From: Haloarcula japonica DSM 6131
GTDB lineage: Archaea; Halobacteriota; Halobacteria; Halobacteriales; Haloarculaceae
Length of the DNA: 47,933 nt
Assembly (NCBI RefSeq): GCF_000336635.1
Contig: NZ_AOLY01000009.1
Span: 1-47,933, forward strand
Reading direction: 5' to 3'
Numbering within the stretch: the stretch's first letter is position 1; every line of letters starts with the position of its first letter. The notes under the pieces are model-generated. The model worked only from the letters and a program-made list of their open reading frames with translations, was not told the origin of the DNA and searched no databases. The position numbers and the translations under genes are program-made. This document shows, piece by piece, positions 16,020 through 25,243 of this stretch.

Positions 16020-17738
16020 GTGAACCTTCGCGCGTACTGGCGGTTCCTCGTCGTCGCTCGCCACTTCCTGCCCCTGTTGGTCGCGTACGCACGAGACCGA
16101 AAGCGGTTCTTCGTAGTCGGCTCGTCGCGCCGTGTCACGCCTGAACAGCGTCGCAAACGTGCACAGCAGCTGCTCGACTCACTGTTGACGCTCGGCCCGA
16201 CGTTCATCAAACTCGGGCAGATCCTCTCGACCCGGCCGGACGTCCTGCCACCGGAGTACATCGAAGAGTTCTCGAAGTTACAGGACCGCGTGCCGCCGGC
16301 GGACTGGGACGAGGCGAGGGTCGTCATCGAGGACGAGCTGGGCTCTGTCGACGACCGCTTCGACGAATTCGAGACGGAGGCGATAAGCGGCGCGTCGCTC
16401 GGGCAGGTGTATCTGGCGGAGGTCGACGGCGAGAAGGTCGCCGTCAAGATTCGCCGCCCCGGCATCGAAGCGCTCGTCGAGGCCGACCTGCGGGTCGTCC
16501 GCTGGTCGCTCCCGCTGTTGATGTATTTCATCGACGACTCCCGGTCGTTCTCGCTGGAGACGCTGGCCGACGAGTTCTCAAAGACCATCCGCGAGGAGAT
16601 GGACTACCAGCGAGAGGGCCGTATGCTGACCGAAATCCGGGAGAACTTCAGGGACAATGACCGTATCTGCATCCCCAAGGTCAAGGAGTCTCACTCCACG
16701 CGGCGCGTCCTGACGATGGAGTACGTTCCTGGCACGAAAATCAACGACATCGATAGCCTCGATGCGGGCGGGATCAATCGAACGGAACTGGCCGAGACGC
16801 TCCAGCGGGCGTACCTCCAGATGATTATCGACGACGGCGTGTTCCACGCCGACCCGCATCCCGGAAACCTCGCCGTGCAGGACGACGGGACGCTCGTCTT
16901 CTACGACTTCGGGATGTCCGGCCGGGTCGATCCGTTCGTGCAGGACAAGATCATCGACTTCTACGCCGCCGTCGCCGATCAAGACATCGACGCGATTCTC
17001 GATGCCCTCATCGAGATGGGGACCCTTTCGCCGGAAGCCGACCGACAAGTGATGGGCGACGTGATGGAACTGGCCATCGCCGACGCTCGTGGCGAGGACA
17101 TCGAGCAGTACCGCGTCCAGCAGATCATCCAGCAGGTCGAGGACACCATCTACGAGTTCCCGCTTCGCCTGCCGGCGAACTTGGCGCTCGTGTTGCGCGT
17201 CGCCACGGTCGTCGAAGGTGTCTGTGTCACGCTCGACGAGGACTTCGACTTCATCGGCGTTGCCACCGACTACCTCCGCGAGGAAGGATATCTCGCAGAG
17301 GGCGTGCGGAACTTCGTCGAGGACCGGGCCACCGAAGTGTCCGACGCCGCCCGGTCGGCCGTCCGAATCCCGCCGAAACTGGAGTCTGCCCTCGACAGGG
17401 TCGAGCGAGAGGACTTCCGCGTGCAGGCCGACATCGAGGACTCCGATGGCTTGCTCGCAACGATGACTAAGCGGCTTATCCTCGGGATGTTGCTCGCGAG
17501 CACGCTGTTCTCGACAGCGTTCCTGTACACGCAGGCGTCACTGCCGGCTACCGGTGTCGGTATCGCCGGAACCGTCGGCCTGTCCCTGGCGCTGTGGTGG
17601 TCGTTCCGTTCGAAGAAGGCCGTTCGCGCCAAGCCGCAGTTCACGCGACAGAGTATGCGCGAGCAGGACCGGGAGAGCCCAGGTGGGCTCAACACCTCCT
17701 TCGGTGAAGACACCGACGACGCCTACAGCGGCGACTGA
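16020..17738 (+). CDS. ABC1/AarF/UbiB atypical kinase family protein
   Basis: A 572-residue UbiB-family atypical protein kinase-like enzyme. Seen: the KxGQ motif in FIKLGQILSTRPD (about 63-74), the Ala-rich nucleotide loop SGASLGQVYLAEV (about 123-135), the catalytic Lys in VAVKIRRPG (about 143), HADPHPGN (catalytic loop) and FYDFGMSG (metal-binding DFG). Two C-terminal hydrophobic helices (about 480-525) anchor it to the membrane. UbiB/COQ8 members support isoprenoid quinone or prenyl-lipid metabolism through ATPase activity. The GTG start is 18 nt after Hsp20. A charged tail of about 40 residues is specific. Confidence 0.95.
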   Translation: MNLRAYWRFLVVARHFLPLLVAYARDRKRFFVVGSSRRVTPEQRRKRAQQLLDSLLTLGPTFIKLGQILSTRPDVLPPEYIEEFSKLQDRVPPADWDEARVVIEDELGSVDDRFDEFETEAISGASLGQVYLAEVDGEKVAVKIRRPGIEALVEADLRVVRWSLPLLMYFIDDSRSFSLETLADEFSKTIREEMDYQREGRMLTEIRENFRDNDRICIPKVKESHSTRRVLTMEYVPGTKINDIDSLDAGGINRTELAETLQRAYLQMIIDDGVFHADPHPGNLAVQDDGTLVFYDFGMSGRVDPFVQDKIIDFYAAVADQDIDAILDALIEMGTLSPEADRQVMGDVMELAIADARGEDIEQYRVQQIIQQVEDTIYEFPLRLPANLALVLRVATVVEGVCVTLDEDFDFIGVATDYLREEGYLAEGVRNFVEDRATEVSDAARSAVRIPPKLESALDRVEREDFRVQADIEDSDGLLATMTKRLILGMLLASTLFSTAFLYTQASLPATGVGIAGTVGLSLALWWSFRSKKAVRAKPQFTRQSMREQDRESPGGLNTSFGEDTDDAYSGD

Positions 17739-17756
17739 ACGCCGACCGGGCTGTGG

Positions 17757-18284
17757 TCAGAGCTGTTTTTCGAAGTGGACGAGTTCGTACTCGCCCTGTG
17801 TTGACCGGCCGACCTCCTGATACCCCTCGTCGCGGTAGAACGCGACCGCGGCGGGCTGGCTCTGTGACGTCGTCGCAAGCAGAACCTCGTACCCCCGCTC
17901 GGCCACTTGCTGTTCGAGGTTTTGGAGGAGGTGACGACCGTAGCCGTGCCGCTGCCGGGATGGGGCGACCCGCATTCGGTGAAGTTCGGCTGCGCCGGGC
18001 ACGGTGCGCTCGTCCGCATGGCCGACTTCGTTCGGGAGGAATCCACCCATCGCGGCCAGGCTGCCGTCGAATGTCTGCGGGAGTTCGCCGTTATCGTTGG
18101 GAACGATGCCGACGAGAAACGCGCCACCGGTGTCGAAATACCGCGTCTCGATGTTTTTTAGGTCCGACGTTCCGGGGATGTCACTGGGGTCGTTTCCAGT
18201 CGCTCGCATCGCCCACTCGTGGAGACGCCAGACAGCGTCGGCGTCTCGGTCGTCGTAGGACCGAAATTGAATCTGGTCGGTCAT
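17757..18284 (-). CDS. GNAT family N-acetyltransferase
   Basis: A 175-residue GNAT enzyme from ATG 18284. The acetyl-CoA site is RMRVAPSRQRHGYGRHLLQNLEQ (R/Q-x-x-G-x-G/A), preceded by DGSLAAMGGFLP and followed by LLATTSQSQPAAVAFYRDEGYQEVGR. Start choice: a GTG at 18332 is in frame, but the TATA-like GGTATTAAAG overlaps that start, so the ATG 40 nt downstream fits better. The target is unknown; the length resembles RimI-like or small-molecule acetyltransferases. It is convergent with the ABC1 gene (18 nt). Confidence 0.88.
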   Translation of the reverse strand: MTDQIQFRSYDDRDADAVWRLHEWAMRATGNDPSDIPGTSDLKNIETRYFDTGGAFLVGIVPNDNGELPQTFDGSLAAMGGFLPNEVGHADERTVPGAAELHRMRVAPSRQRHGYGRHLLQNLEQQVAERGYEVLLATTSQSQPAAVAFYRDEGYQEVGRSTQGEYELVHFEKQL

Positions 18285-18504
18285 CGGAGACGCTCTGCAC
18301 GGCCAATTGTCTGTGAGGGGCTTTAATACCACCCTATAAGGGTATGGTTCTAGTCGGTCCGCCTGAATTTATCCGGAACGTTCAGTATTCAGTGTCCGAT
18401 ATAAGGGGTATGAGAGAATCAGGTGGCACGTTCTTGGGGCAAACCCCCGTTTACGGACGCGATACGTCGGTACCATTAGGGTCAAGGGGGCGTGTGGGTC
18501 GATA

Positions 18505-19923
18505 ATGACAGCCCCAGCGACGAACAACGTAGTGCTGGTCACGGTCGACTCGTTGCGGGCGGACGCGCTGGGTGGCGCTGACAGCGCCTCGCCGGTCATG
18601 GACTCGCTCGCAGAGTCGGGCGTCGTCTTCGAAAACGCCATGGCACAGGGGAACTGGACGCCGTTCTCGTTCCCCAGCATCCATGGATCACGGCCGGTGT
18701 TCGCGGAGAGCGACGACATCGGTCTGGCGTCGACGCCGACGCTGGCCGAGCAGGTATCCGGTGCCGGTATCGAGACGGCGGGGTTCAACGCCGCAAACGG
18801 CTTCCTCACTGACCACTGGGGGTACGACCGCGGGTTCGACGAATTCGAGCCGTTCGTCGACAGCGGCGGCTACAGCAAGTACCTGGCGGCCCACCCGACC
18901 ATTCAGGCATGGGTCCAGTTGGGTACCTCGCCGTTCCGACGCGCCGCGACCGTCCTCAGCGGCGGCTCCGACGAGCGGCCCTTCGCCGACGTCTCGCGGA
19001 TGGGCGACCTCGAAGACCGCGCCACTGAGTTCTTGGAGACGACCGACGGCCCGTTTTTCCTGTGGGTCCATTACATGGACACGCACACGCCGTACGTCCC
19101 GGCCCCGCGGCATATCCGCGAGGTGTCGGACAACCACTTCGGCGTCCTCCGGATGCTCAACTCCCACCTCCGAACCGGACTGGGCTGGGAGGTCGACGAC
19201 CGGACGCTGGAGACGCTCCGGACGCTGTACGAGGCGACGGTTCGGCAGGTCGACGCCAGCGTTGGTCGGCTTCTCGACACCCTCGAAACCGAGGGCCACC
19301 GCGACGATACGGCCATCATCGTCGCCGGCGACCACGGCGAGGAGTTCCTCGAACACGGTCACCTCGCTCACTACCCCAAGCTCTATCGGGAACTCATCGA
19401 CGTTCCCTACATCGTCTCGACACCGGACGGGGAGGGCCAGTCGGTCGAGACGCCGGTCGGCCTCGACACTATTGCGCCGACGGTGTGCGATCTGCTGTCG
19501 CTCACCCCAGCGGCCGAGTGGGACGGGGCGTCCGTCGCTCCGGCGCTCCACGACGAGACCATTGAGGACCGCGGCCCCATCGTCTCCGCGGCGGTCCGGG
19601 GCGAGAGCGTGACCAGCCAGCCGATTCCGCGGAGTCGTGCGGACGGCGAACTCCTCCTCAGCGCACGCGACGAGCGCTACACGTACATCGAGTTCACGGA
19701 ATCGGGGCGTCAGGAACTGTATGACCGGACGAACGACCCAGAAGAACAGGTCGATCTGTGTTCGGACTCGACGGACGCCGATCCGCCTGCGACCGTTCTC
19801 GACCGCCTATCGGATGCTGTCACCGAACACCTCGCCGAACTCGATAGCGACGGGACGGGTGCGGAAAACACCGAGGCATCCGACGAGATAACAGCACGGT
19901 TAAAGGCACTCGGTTATCAGTAA
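18505..19923 (+). CDS. Sulfatase-fold / alkaline phosphatase superfamily enzyme
   Basis: A 472-residue type I sulfatase-fold protein. The metal ligands are in VVLVTVDSLRADAL (Asp at about 15) and IIVAGDHGEEFLEHGH (about 271-286). The nucleophile region reads NWTPFSFPSIHG (about 50-61): S-x-P-S-I instead of the sulfatase C/S-x-P-x-R, so formylglycine maturation is not expected. That points to a phospho- or sulfo-group transferase or hydrolase using Ser or Thr. No signal peptide is visible. The C-terminus ends ITARLKALGYQ, common in haloarchaeal members. The GtrA gene starts 6 nt later, suggesting a role in surface-polymer modification. Confidence 0.9.
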   Translation: MTAPATNNVVLVTVDSLRADALGGADSASPVMDSLAESGVVFENAMAQGNWTPFSFPSIHGSRPVFAESDDIGLASTPTLAEQVSGAGIETAGFNAANGFLTDHWGYDRGFDEFEPFVDSGGYSKYLAAHPTIQAWVQLGTSPFRRAATVLSGGSDERPFADVSRMGDLEDRATEFLETTDGPFFLWVHYMDTHTPYVPAPRHIREVSDNHFGVLRMLNSHLRTGLGWEVDDRTLETLRTLYEATVRQVDASVGRLLDTLETEGHRDDTAIIVAGDHGEEFLEHGHLAHYPKLYRELIDVPYIVSTPDGEGQSVETPVGLDTIAPTVCDLLSLTPAAEWDGASVAPALHDETIEDRGPIVSAAVRGESVTSQPIPRSRADGELLLSARDERYTYIEFTESGRQELYDRTNDPEEQVDLCSDSTDADPPATVLDRLSDAVTEHLAELDSDGTGAENTEASDEITARLKALGYQ

Positions 19924-19929
19924 GGCTGT

Positions 19930-20340
19930 ATGGCGTCCGCTGTCGTCACACCGGCCCGGCGACAGCAACTCATCCGGTTTTTTCTCGTCGGTGTGTTTGC
20001 CGCGTCCGTTCAGCAAGCGCTATTATGGCTGTTCAACGATGTCGGTGGCCTGAATTACATTCTCGCGGCCGCCGTCGCTATCGAGTGTACGATACTGCTC
20101 CAGTACGTCCTCAACAACGCCTGGACGTTCCACCGGTCACAGCATTCGGATTTCCGGGAGTACGTAGTCGGGTTAGGGAAGACAAATCTCGTTCGTGGGA
20201 CGGCGATCCCGCTCCAGTTAGGCCTCCTCTACGCCTTTGTCACCTGGGGTGGCGTCGTGCCGCTGGTCGGCAATGGTGGGGCTATCGTCATCACCGGCGT
20301 GTACCGATACGCGCTGGATGCCCACTGGACGTGGGGTTAG
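19930..20340 (+). CDS. GtrA family membrane protein
   Basis: A 136-residue, four-helix GtrA/DPMS3-like protein. The opening RFFLVGVFAASVQQALLWLF, the middle LQYVLNNAWTFHRSQ (family N-N-x-W-T-F motif) and the end YRYALDAHWTWG fit well. GtrA proteins are thought to flip or stabilise polyprenyl-linked sugars for cell-surface polysaccharide. It is cotranscribed with the sulfatase-fold gene (6-nt gap), and overlaps the convergent MoxR gene by 4 nt. Confidence 0.93.
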   Translation: MASAVVTPARRQQLIRFFLVGVFAASVQQALLWLFNDVGGLNYILAAAVAIECTILLQYVLNNAWTFHRSQHSDFREYVVGLGKTNLVRGTAIPLQLGLLYAFVTWGGVVPLVGNGGAIVITGVYRYALDAHWTWG

Positions 20341-21284
20341 ACGGTCGGGACGGGGACCTCGTCGAGCACGCTCTGGATGACTGTTCCCTTGTCGACTTGC
20401 TCGACGCGGGCATCAGGAGTCAATACCAGCCTATGGGCCAGCACCGGCTGTGCGACCCGCTTGATGTCGTCCGGCGCAACGTACTCCCGACCGGCAATCG
20501 TCGCCATCGCTCGCGTCGCCTCAAACAGTCGCTGGGTCCCGCGCGGTGAGACCCCGACGTCCACGCGGTAGTCGTCCCTAGTCGCCCGGACGAGGTCAGC
20601 CATGTACTGCAGCAGGTCGTCGTCGACGGTGACGGTCTCCGGAACGCTCCGGAGTTCTTTGACTGATTCCGCGTCGAGTATCGGTTTCACGGTCGGACTC
20701 TGTGTCGTCCGACCGGCACGCCGCCGGAGGAGTTCGACCTCGCCTTCGTCGTCAGGATAGCCAAGTGAGGTTTTTGCCAGAAACCGGTCGACTTGCGCTT
20801 CGGGGAGTTCGAAGGTCCCCTCCATGTCGACGGGGTTCTGGGTAGCGATGACGAAGAACGGTTCGGGCAGGTCGTACGTATCCCCATCGACGGTGACCTG
20901 TCCTTCTTCCATCGCTTCGAGCAGCGCGGACTGGGTCTTTGGCGGTGCGCGGTTGATTTCGTCAGCCAACAGGACGTTGGCGAACACCGGCCCTTCGGTG
21001 AATTCGAAGCTCCGGGACTCCTCGTTGAAGATGTGCGTTCCCGTGATATCGGCCGGCAGGAGATCCGGCGTGAACTGGATTCGGGAGAAGGACAGTCCCA
21101 GCGCGGTCGCGACGCTGCGGGCGGTCAGCGTCTTTCCCGTGCCGGGAACGTCCTCAAGCAGGACGTGGCCCTTCGCGACGACCCCCAGCAGCACCGTCTC
21201 GAAGAAGCCGCGGTCAGCAATGACGGCACTCCCGATCTCGTCGAGGATCTGACTCGACACCTCGCTTGCCTCGGTAGCGTCCAT
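20337..21284 (-). CDS. MoxR family AAA+ ATPase
   Basis: A 315-residue MoxR-type AAA+ chaperone. Walker A is VLLEDVPGTGKTLTARS (about 36-52), Walker B is LLADEINRAPPKTQSALLEAMEE (about 109-131), sensor 1 is FVIATQNPVDMEGTFELPEAQ and the arginine-containing C-terminal lid includes SPRGTQRLFEATRAMA. MoxR ATPases mature metalloenzymes or complexes together with VWA-domain proteins. No DUF58/VWA partner is found beside it here, which is unusual. ATG at 21284 is 85 nt from the divergent tRNA gene. Confidence 0.95.
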   Translation of the reverse strand: MDATEASEVSSQILDEIGSAVIADRGFFETVLLGVVAKGHVLLEDVPGTGKTLTARSVATALGLSFSRIQFTPDLLPADITGTHIFNEESRSFEFTEGPVFANVLLADEINRAPPKTQSALLEAMEEGQVTVDGDTYDLPEPFFVIATQNPVDMEGTFELPEAQVDRFLAKTSLGYPDDEGEVELLRRRAGRTTQSPTVKPILDAESVKELRSVPETVTVDDDLLQYMADLVRATRDDYRVDVGVSPRGTQRLFEATRAMATIAGREYVAPDDIKRVAQPVLAHRLVLTPDARVEQVDKGTVIQSVLDEVPVPTV

Positions 21285-21369
21285 ATCCTGTCATGTTACG
21301 GACCCAATAAAGGGGTGTCGAGTCCGAAATCGAAACCCCTAAAGAGCAAACGGCGGTACTGATGGGTGA

Positions 21370-21454
21370 GCCGAGGTAGCCTAGCCTGGCCAAGGCGGTT
21401 GCTTCGAGAGCAACTGTCCTCACGGACTCAGGAGTTCAAATCTCCTCCTCGGCG
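21370..21454 (+). tRNA. tRNA-Ser (anticodon CGA)
   Basis: An 85-nt class II tRNA. The acceptor stem pairs GCCGAGG with CCTCGGC, discriminator G. The D-arm includes AGCCTGGCCAAGGC, and the anticodon stem GTTGC/GCAAC closes the loop TTCGAGA, giving anticodon CGA (codon UCG). A long variable arm (about TGTCCTCACGGACTCAG) is typical of Ser, and the T-arm is AGGAG-TTCAAAT-CTCCT. CCA is not encoded. No intron is seen. Confidence 0.95.
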
Positions 21455-21523
21455 CTTTCTGACGGCACAACTCGCCGAGCGACAGTGCTGGGCCTCAGAC
21501 GAAGCGTATCCGGTCGACCGTCG

Positions 21524-23380
21524 TCAGGTCAGCAGGAAAATCAATACGCTGATGGTCATTACGACGAGAATAAACGCGCCAGCCAGCGCGCCACCCATCG
21601 AGACCATCGCGTTGGCAGTCGAGGCCAGCGTTTCGGTCCGGTCGTTGCCGAACACCGTCACGGTCGCCTGTTCGCTCGCCATCCCGGCCTCAACCGGTTC
21701 GAGGTCGGCGACAGCTCTGTCGACGAGGTCGCCGATGAGTGCAACGATCTCCTTCTCGGGGATCGCCTGTCCGACCTGGTTCTCGGCCTCGACAGTGTTG
21801 ACGATGTGGGTGTCACTGGTCATTACCTCCATCATATCCACGCCTTCGGCGGCGTCGATGATGCGCTGACGGAGGCCCGGCTCCATGTTGTTGCCGTCGA
21901 TGAGCACGTACGCCGTTCGCTGGTCGTTGACCTCGAAGACACAGACGCGGATCCCGAGCGGGCCGATGCCCTCCTTGGGTTCCCATGGGGTTTCATCCCA
22001 GGCGACGCCACAGCGGAGGTGGCCAGTGTCGGCGTCCGTGAGCAGGCTTCCAAGCTGTCCGGCTCCGTGGAGCATATCGAAGGACCGCTGACTGCCGGGA
22101 ACGACGTGGCCGAGGTCATCACCTTCGAGCCCGTCGTTGCAGTTGTGCGCGTCGACCAGAAGCACGTCGTCGAGCCCGTCGGCCCGCGCTTCCGACATCG
22201 CTGAGAGTCCGACGGCGTATTCCACGTCGTCGGCACAGCCCGGCGCGTACGTGTTCACGATGAGCGCGTCGTCGCCGAAGGCCTGGCCGGTCAGTGTGGC
22301 CTCGCCTTCGGTGACCTGATGACCCGCCGTCGCTTGGCCGTCGTACTCGATGCGCTGATACGCTGTCTCAGCCGTCGACAGGATCTTGCCGACTTCCCGC
22401 TCCGTGACGAGGTTGAAGTCGTGGCCGGCGGTCGCGTGTGGCGGGAAGGCCAGCCCCTCAGCCGACTCGGCGACGCGTCTGGGGAGGTTCCCACCGCCGA
22501 TTTCGCCCATCGGACCGGGGTGAATCATCGGCAGGACAAATCGGGCTTTCTCCTCGCCGCCCGGCCGGCGGACCGACAATACGGTGACCGGGACGACGGC
22601 TTCTTCGCCGATGTCCTCGAAGAACTCCTCGAGTTCGCGCGTGCCTTCGGCGATATGTCCGATGAAGCCCCGGAGGAAATCTAGTGCGGAAACGTCGAGC
22701 GAGGAGCGCCACGGTTGGTCGATGACGACCAGGAACAGCCAGACCGCCAGCGCGTAGATGACACAGATAACTGCGAGAATGATGAAGTCCTGTGGGATAA
22801 ATCCCTGTACCTGCGGCGGGACTTCTTCCGGGCGCGAGAGGTACTCCCGGAGCATCGGATCTTCGAGGATGAACGCGGTCGCCCCGCTGTATATCGCCAG
22901 CAACACGGCGGCAGTGACTGTCTGGACGCTCGCTGGAATCGCCGCTTTCAGCAGTGAGTGCCGCGAGACGGCCATCAGTATCAGCAGCCGGAAGGCGAAT
23001 ATCGACGCCAGCGCGACTAACAGCACGTCGAAGACGAAGTTCTGCCCGAGACGGACGGTAAAGATGGCGATAACGCCGGCGACAGTCAGCATCGCGATAG
23101 TGATCAGCTCACAGATGACCGCAAGCAGGGTGGCCCGGTTCGGGGTGAGTTGCCCACCCAACTGACGGTCGACCCACGGCGTCACGGCACTGGCGATTGA
23201 AGTCGGCAGGCCGATGAGAAACACGCCCTGCCAGGCGTCATCGAGGATGAACCGCGAGTCGAACGCAACAATGCCGGTCATCGCCGCGATGACCAGCGCA
23301 AAGGCCAGGCTCGTGTACCAGGTCGGAGCCCTGAAAATAAATCGCGAAAGGCTAGCAAGATTACCCTGTGTCGCCGTCAT
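21524..23380 (-). CDS. DUF2070 family membrane protein
   Basis: A 618-residue archaeal DUF2070 protein. The N-terminal third contains about seven membrane helices. The middle and C-terminal soluble domain includes RFVLPMIHPGPMGEIGGGN, GHDFNLVTEREV, LLVDAHNCND and YVLIDGNNMEPGLR, where the HPGP and DAHN motifs resemble a metal-binding site. A final helix (about 590-616) closes the protein. The family occurs only in archaea and has no known function. It is transcribed convergently with the tRNA-Ser. Confidence 0.88.
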   Translation of the reverse strand: MTATQGNLASLSRFIFRAPTWYTSLAFALVIAAMTGIVAFDSRFILDDAWQGVFLIGLPTSIASAVTPWVDRQLGGQLTPNRATLLAVICELITIAMLTVAGVIAIFTVRLGQNFVFDVLLVALASIFAFRLLILMAVSRHSLLKAAIPASVQTVTAAVLLAIYSGATAFILEDPMLREYLSRPEEVPPQVQGFIPQDFIILAVICVIYALAVWLFLVVIDQPWRSSLDVSALDFLRGFIGHIAEGTRELEEFFEDIGEEAVVPVTVLSVRRPGGEEKARFVLPMIHPGPMGEIGGGNLPRRVAESAEGLAFPPHATAGHDFNLVTEREVGKILSTAETAYQRIEYDGQATAGHQVTEGEATLTGQAFGDDALIVNTYAPGCADDVEYAVGLSAMSEARADGLDDVLLVDAHNCNDGLEGDDLGHVVPGSQRSFDMLHGAGQLGSLLTDADTGHLRCGVAWDETPWEPKEGIGPLGIRVCVFEVNDQRTAYVLIDGNNMEPGLRQRIIDAAEGVDMMEVMTSDTHIVNTVEAENQVGQAIPEKEIVALIGDLVDRAVADLEPVEAGMASEQATVTVFGNDRTETLASTANAMVSMGGALAGAFILVVMTISVLIFLLT

Positions 23381-23435
23381 TTTTGTATCACACCCTACGA
23401 GCGAATATAAAACCAGTTACATCACACTTCAGCGA

Positions 23436-24005
23436 CTACTGGCGAGCGACAGACTGCTGGTCACAGACCGACAGGAAGTTCTCGAACACTTCCTCGCCCT
23501 CTTCGGTGTGGGCGACCTCCGGATGCCACTGGACGCCGTATATCGCCTCATCCGTGTTGCTCATCGCCTCAACGCCACAGACGTCGGAGGTCGCGGTCCG
23601 CTCGAATCCGGGTGGGACTTCCTTCACTTCGTCAGCGTGGCTCGCCCACACACGCGTTTCGGGATGCAGCGAGCCGAGAAGCGGGTCGGCCTCATCGAGA
23701 ATGTCGACCGTTACATCCGCGTAGCCGCCGTATTCGCCGCCGCCGACCCGGCCACCGAGTTCGTCGGCGATGAGTTGCATTCCCAGACAGATACCGAGTA
23801 CGGGCACGTCGAGGTCGAGGTACTCGGGGCAGTTCCCGATATCGTCCATATCCGGGCCACCCGACAGGACGATGCCGTCGGCGTCGATTTCCTCCGGGGG
23901 TGTCGTGTTGTCCCTGAGCGAGACGTCGACGCCCATGTCCCGGAGCGCGCGCTGCTCCAGGTGGGTGAACTGTCCGTGATTGTCGATGACGTCGATTCGG
24001 GTCAT
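23436..24005 (-). CDS. guaAA: GMP synthase [glutamine-hydrolysing] subunit A
   Basis: A 189-residue class I glutamine amidotransferase supplying ammonia to the separate GuaAB subunit for XMP to GMP, the split arrangement of archaea. The catalytic triad is visible: Cys73 in VLGICLGMQ, His161 and Glu163 in WHPEVAHTEEG, plus the oxyanion SGGPD (about 48-52). Sequence length is the archaeal norm (about 185-190). It is monocistronic; the ATP pyrophosphatase subunit is not in this window. Confidence 0.95.
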   Translation of the reverse strand: MTRIDVIDNHGQFTHLEQRALRDMGVDVSLRDNTTPPEEIDADGIVLSGGPDMDDIGNCPEYLDLDVPVLGICLGMQLIADELGGRVGGGEYGGYADVTVDILDEADPLLGSLHPETRVWASHADEVKEVPPGFERTATSDVCGVEAMSNTDEAIYGVQWHPEVAHTEEGEEVFENFLSVCDQQSVARQ

Positions 24006-24075
24006 TACTGACGCGAAGGCTACGAAGGCGTATATATCTCCTGATGCGGTCGGACGGTTCCGCTCGCGTCCGGCT

Positions 24076-25173
24076 TCAGGGCCACTCTCGCAGGGTTTGG
24101 CGGATATCGTCGAGCACTGTCGGACCGCGAAACTCCAGGGTTACGGTGTTGCCGTCGTCCGTCGCCGTGAGATGTACCGCCCCGCCGTAGCTCTCAACGA
24201 TCCATGTCGTCAACCACAGTCCGATGCCTTTGGAGTGGCTGAGCTGTGTCTCCGTGCCGCTGTCGAGGACGTCCTGTTCGTGCTGTGGAATCGACGGACA
24301 GTTATCGCTGACGTGGACGAACACCGTTCGGTCCTGCTCCTCGACGGTGATGAACAGCGTCGGGGTCTCCTCGCAGTGAATGACCGCGTTCTCGATGACG
24401 TTCTGTAACACGGTGTCGAGCATCCAGTCGGCGTACACCCGCGACTCCGCCGGGAGATCGAGTTCCACGGTCACCTCCGGATACGACTGTCTGATCGTCT
24501 TCGCCTGTTCCCGGACACACGGTACGAGGTCAATCGGCTCCTGTGCACGGCGGTCCGCGTCGAACGCGAACTCTATCTGTCTCGCCTTCTCCGTAGTGTC
24601 GATGATATCGTCGATGGTGTCGTTCAACTGTTCGACGTGTGCACGCGACTTGGGATCACCACGCTCTGCCGTTTCCCGCTGCAGTTCACCGAGGTGGCCG
24701 AGCGCGACGTTGAGATCGTTCCGGAGGTCGTGTCGAAGCACCCGAAACAACACCTCGTTGCTCTGGGCGAGGCGGCGTCGGGACCGCCGGAGTTCGAGCA
24801 GCCACCCGAACAAAATGCCGCCGAACCCGCCGACCGCAACCCCGCTTGCGAGTATCGACGGGACCATCGAGGACTGCGGTACCGGGGCGAGCAACACGAC
24901 GATTTTGATGAGCGTAAACAGTGCGATACCGAGCCCACACCACTCCGCGGCGGTCCATATCTGGTCGCCGGACAGCCCACTCACCGGGAGCCAGTAGTTC
25001 GCCGCTACCAGGGCTAGCGCCGGTGTCAACCCCACGCTGAGGATGACCACGTCTATCGGGGACGGCCGGACGAGAGACATGCCGTGGGCGAGTAATGCGC
25101 CGGAAATCACGACGCCCGTCGCGACGACATATCCCGTCCCCAGCGACTGTTTCGTGAGCGCCGGAGAGGTCAC
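24076..25173 (-). CDS. Membrane sensor histidine kinase
   Basis: A 365-residue kinase. Four helices (about 12-32, 40-63, 72-98, 104-127) form an N-terminal sensor with almost no extracellular loop, and a short Arg-rich coiled linker leads to the HisKA domain with the phospho-acceptor in RVLRHDLRNDLN (His148). The ATPase domain has NVIENAVIH (N box), VSDNCPSIP (G1, with DNC in place of the usual DNG/DNGxG) and SKGIGLWLTTWIVESYGG (G2). No response regulator lies beside it, as is common in haloarchaea. The stimulus is unknown. Confidence 0.92.
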   Translation of the reverse strand: MTSPALTKQSLGTGYVVATGVVISGALLAHGMSLVRPSPIDVVILSVGLTPALALVAANYWLPVSGLSGDQIWTAAEWCGLGIALFTLIKIVVLLAPVPQSSMVPSILASGVAVGGFGGILFGWLLELRRSRRRLAQSNEVLFRVLRHDLRNDLNVALGHLGELQRETAERGDPKSRAHVEQLNDTIDDIIDTTEKARQIEFAFDADRRAQEPIDLVPCVREQAKTIRQSYPEVTVELDLPAESRVYADWMLDTVLQNVIENAVIHCEETPTLFITVEEQDRTVFVHVSDNCPSIPQHEQDVLDSGTETQLSHSKGIGLWLTTWIVESYGGAVHLTATDDGNTVTLEFRGPTVLDDIRQTLREWP

Positions 25174-25243
25174 CTTAGTAACTGGTTACGATGTGCCTAC
25201 TTATCTGTGCGGCAGTAATTATCAAATAAGATATTCGGCGTAC

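Noticed and set aside
15560..16588. 342-codon minus-strand frame
   Set aside because: Antisense to Hsp20 and the ABC1 kinase; Ser/Arg-rich, no domain.
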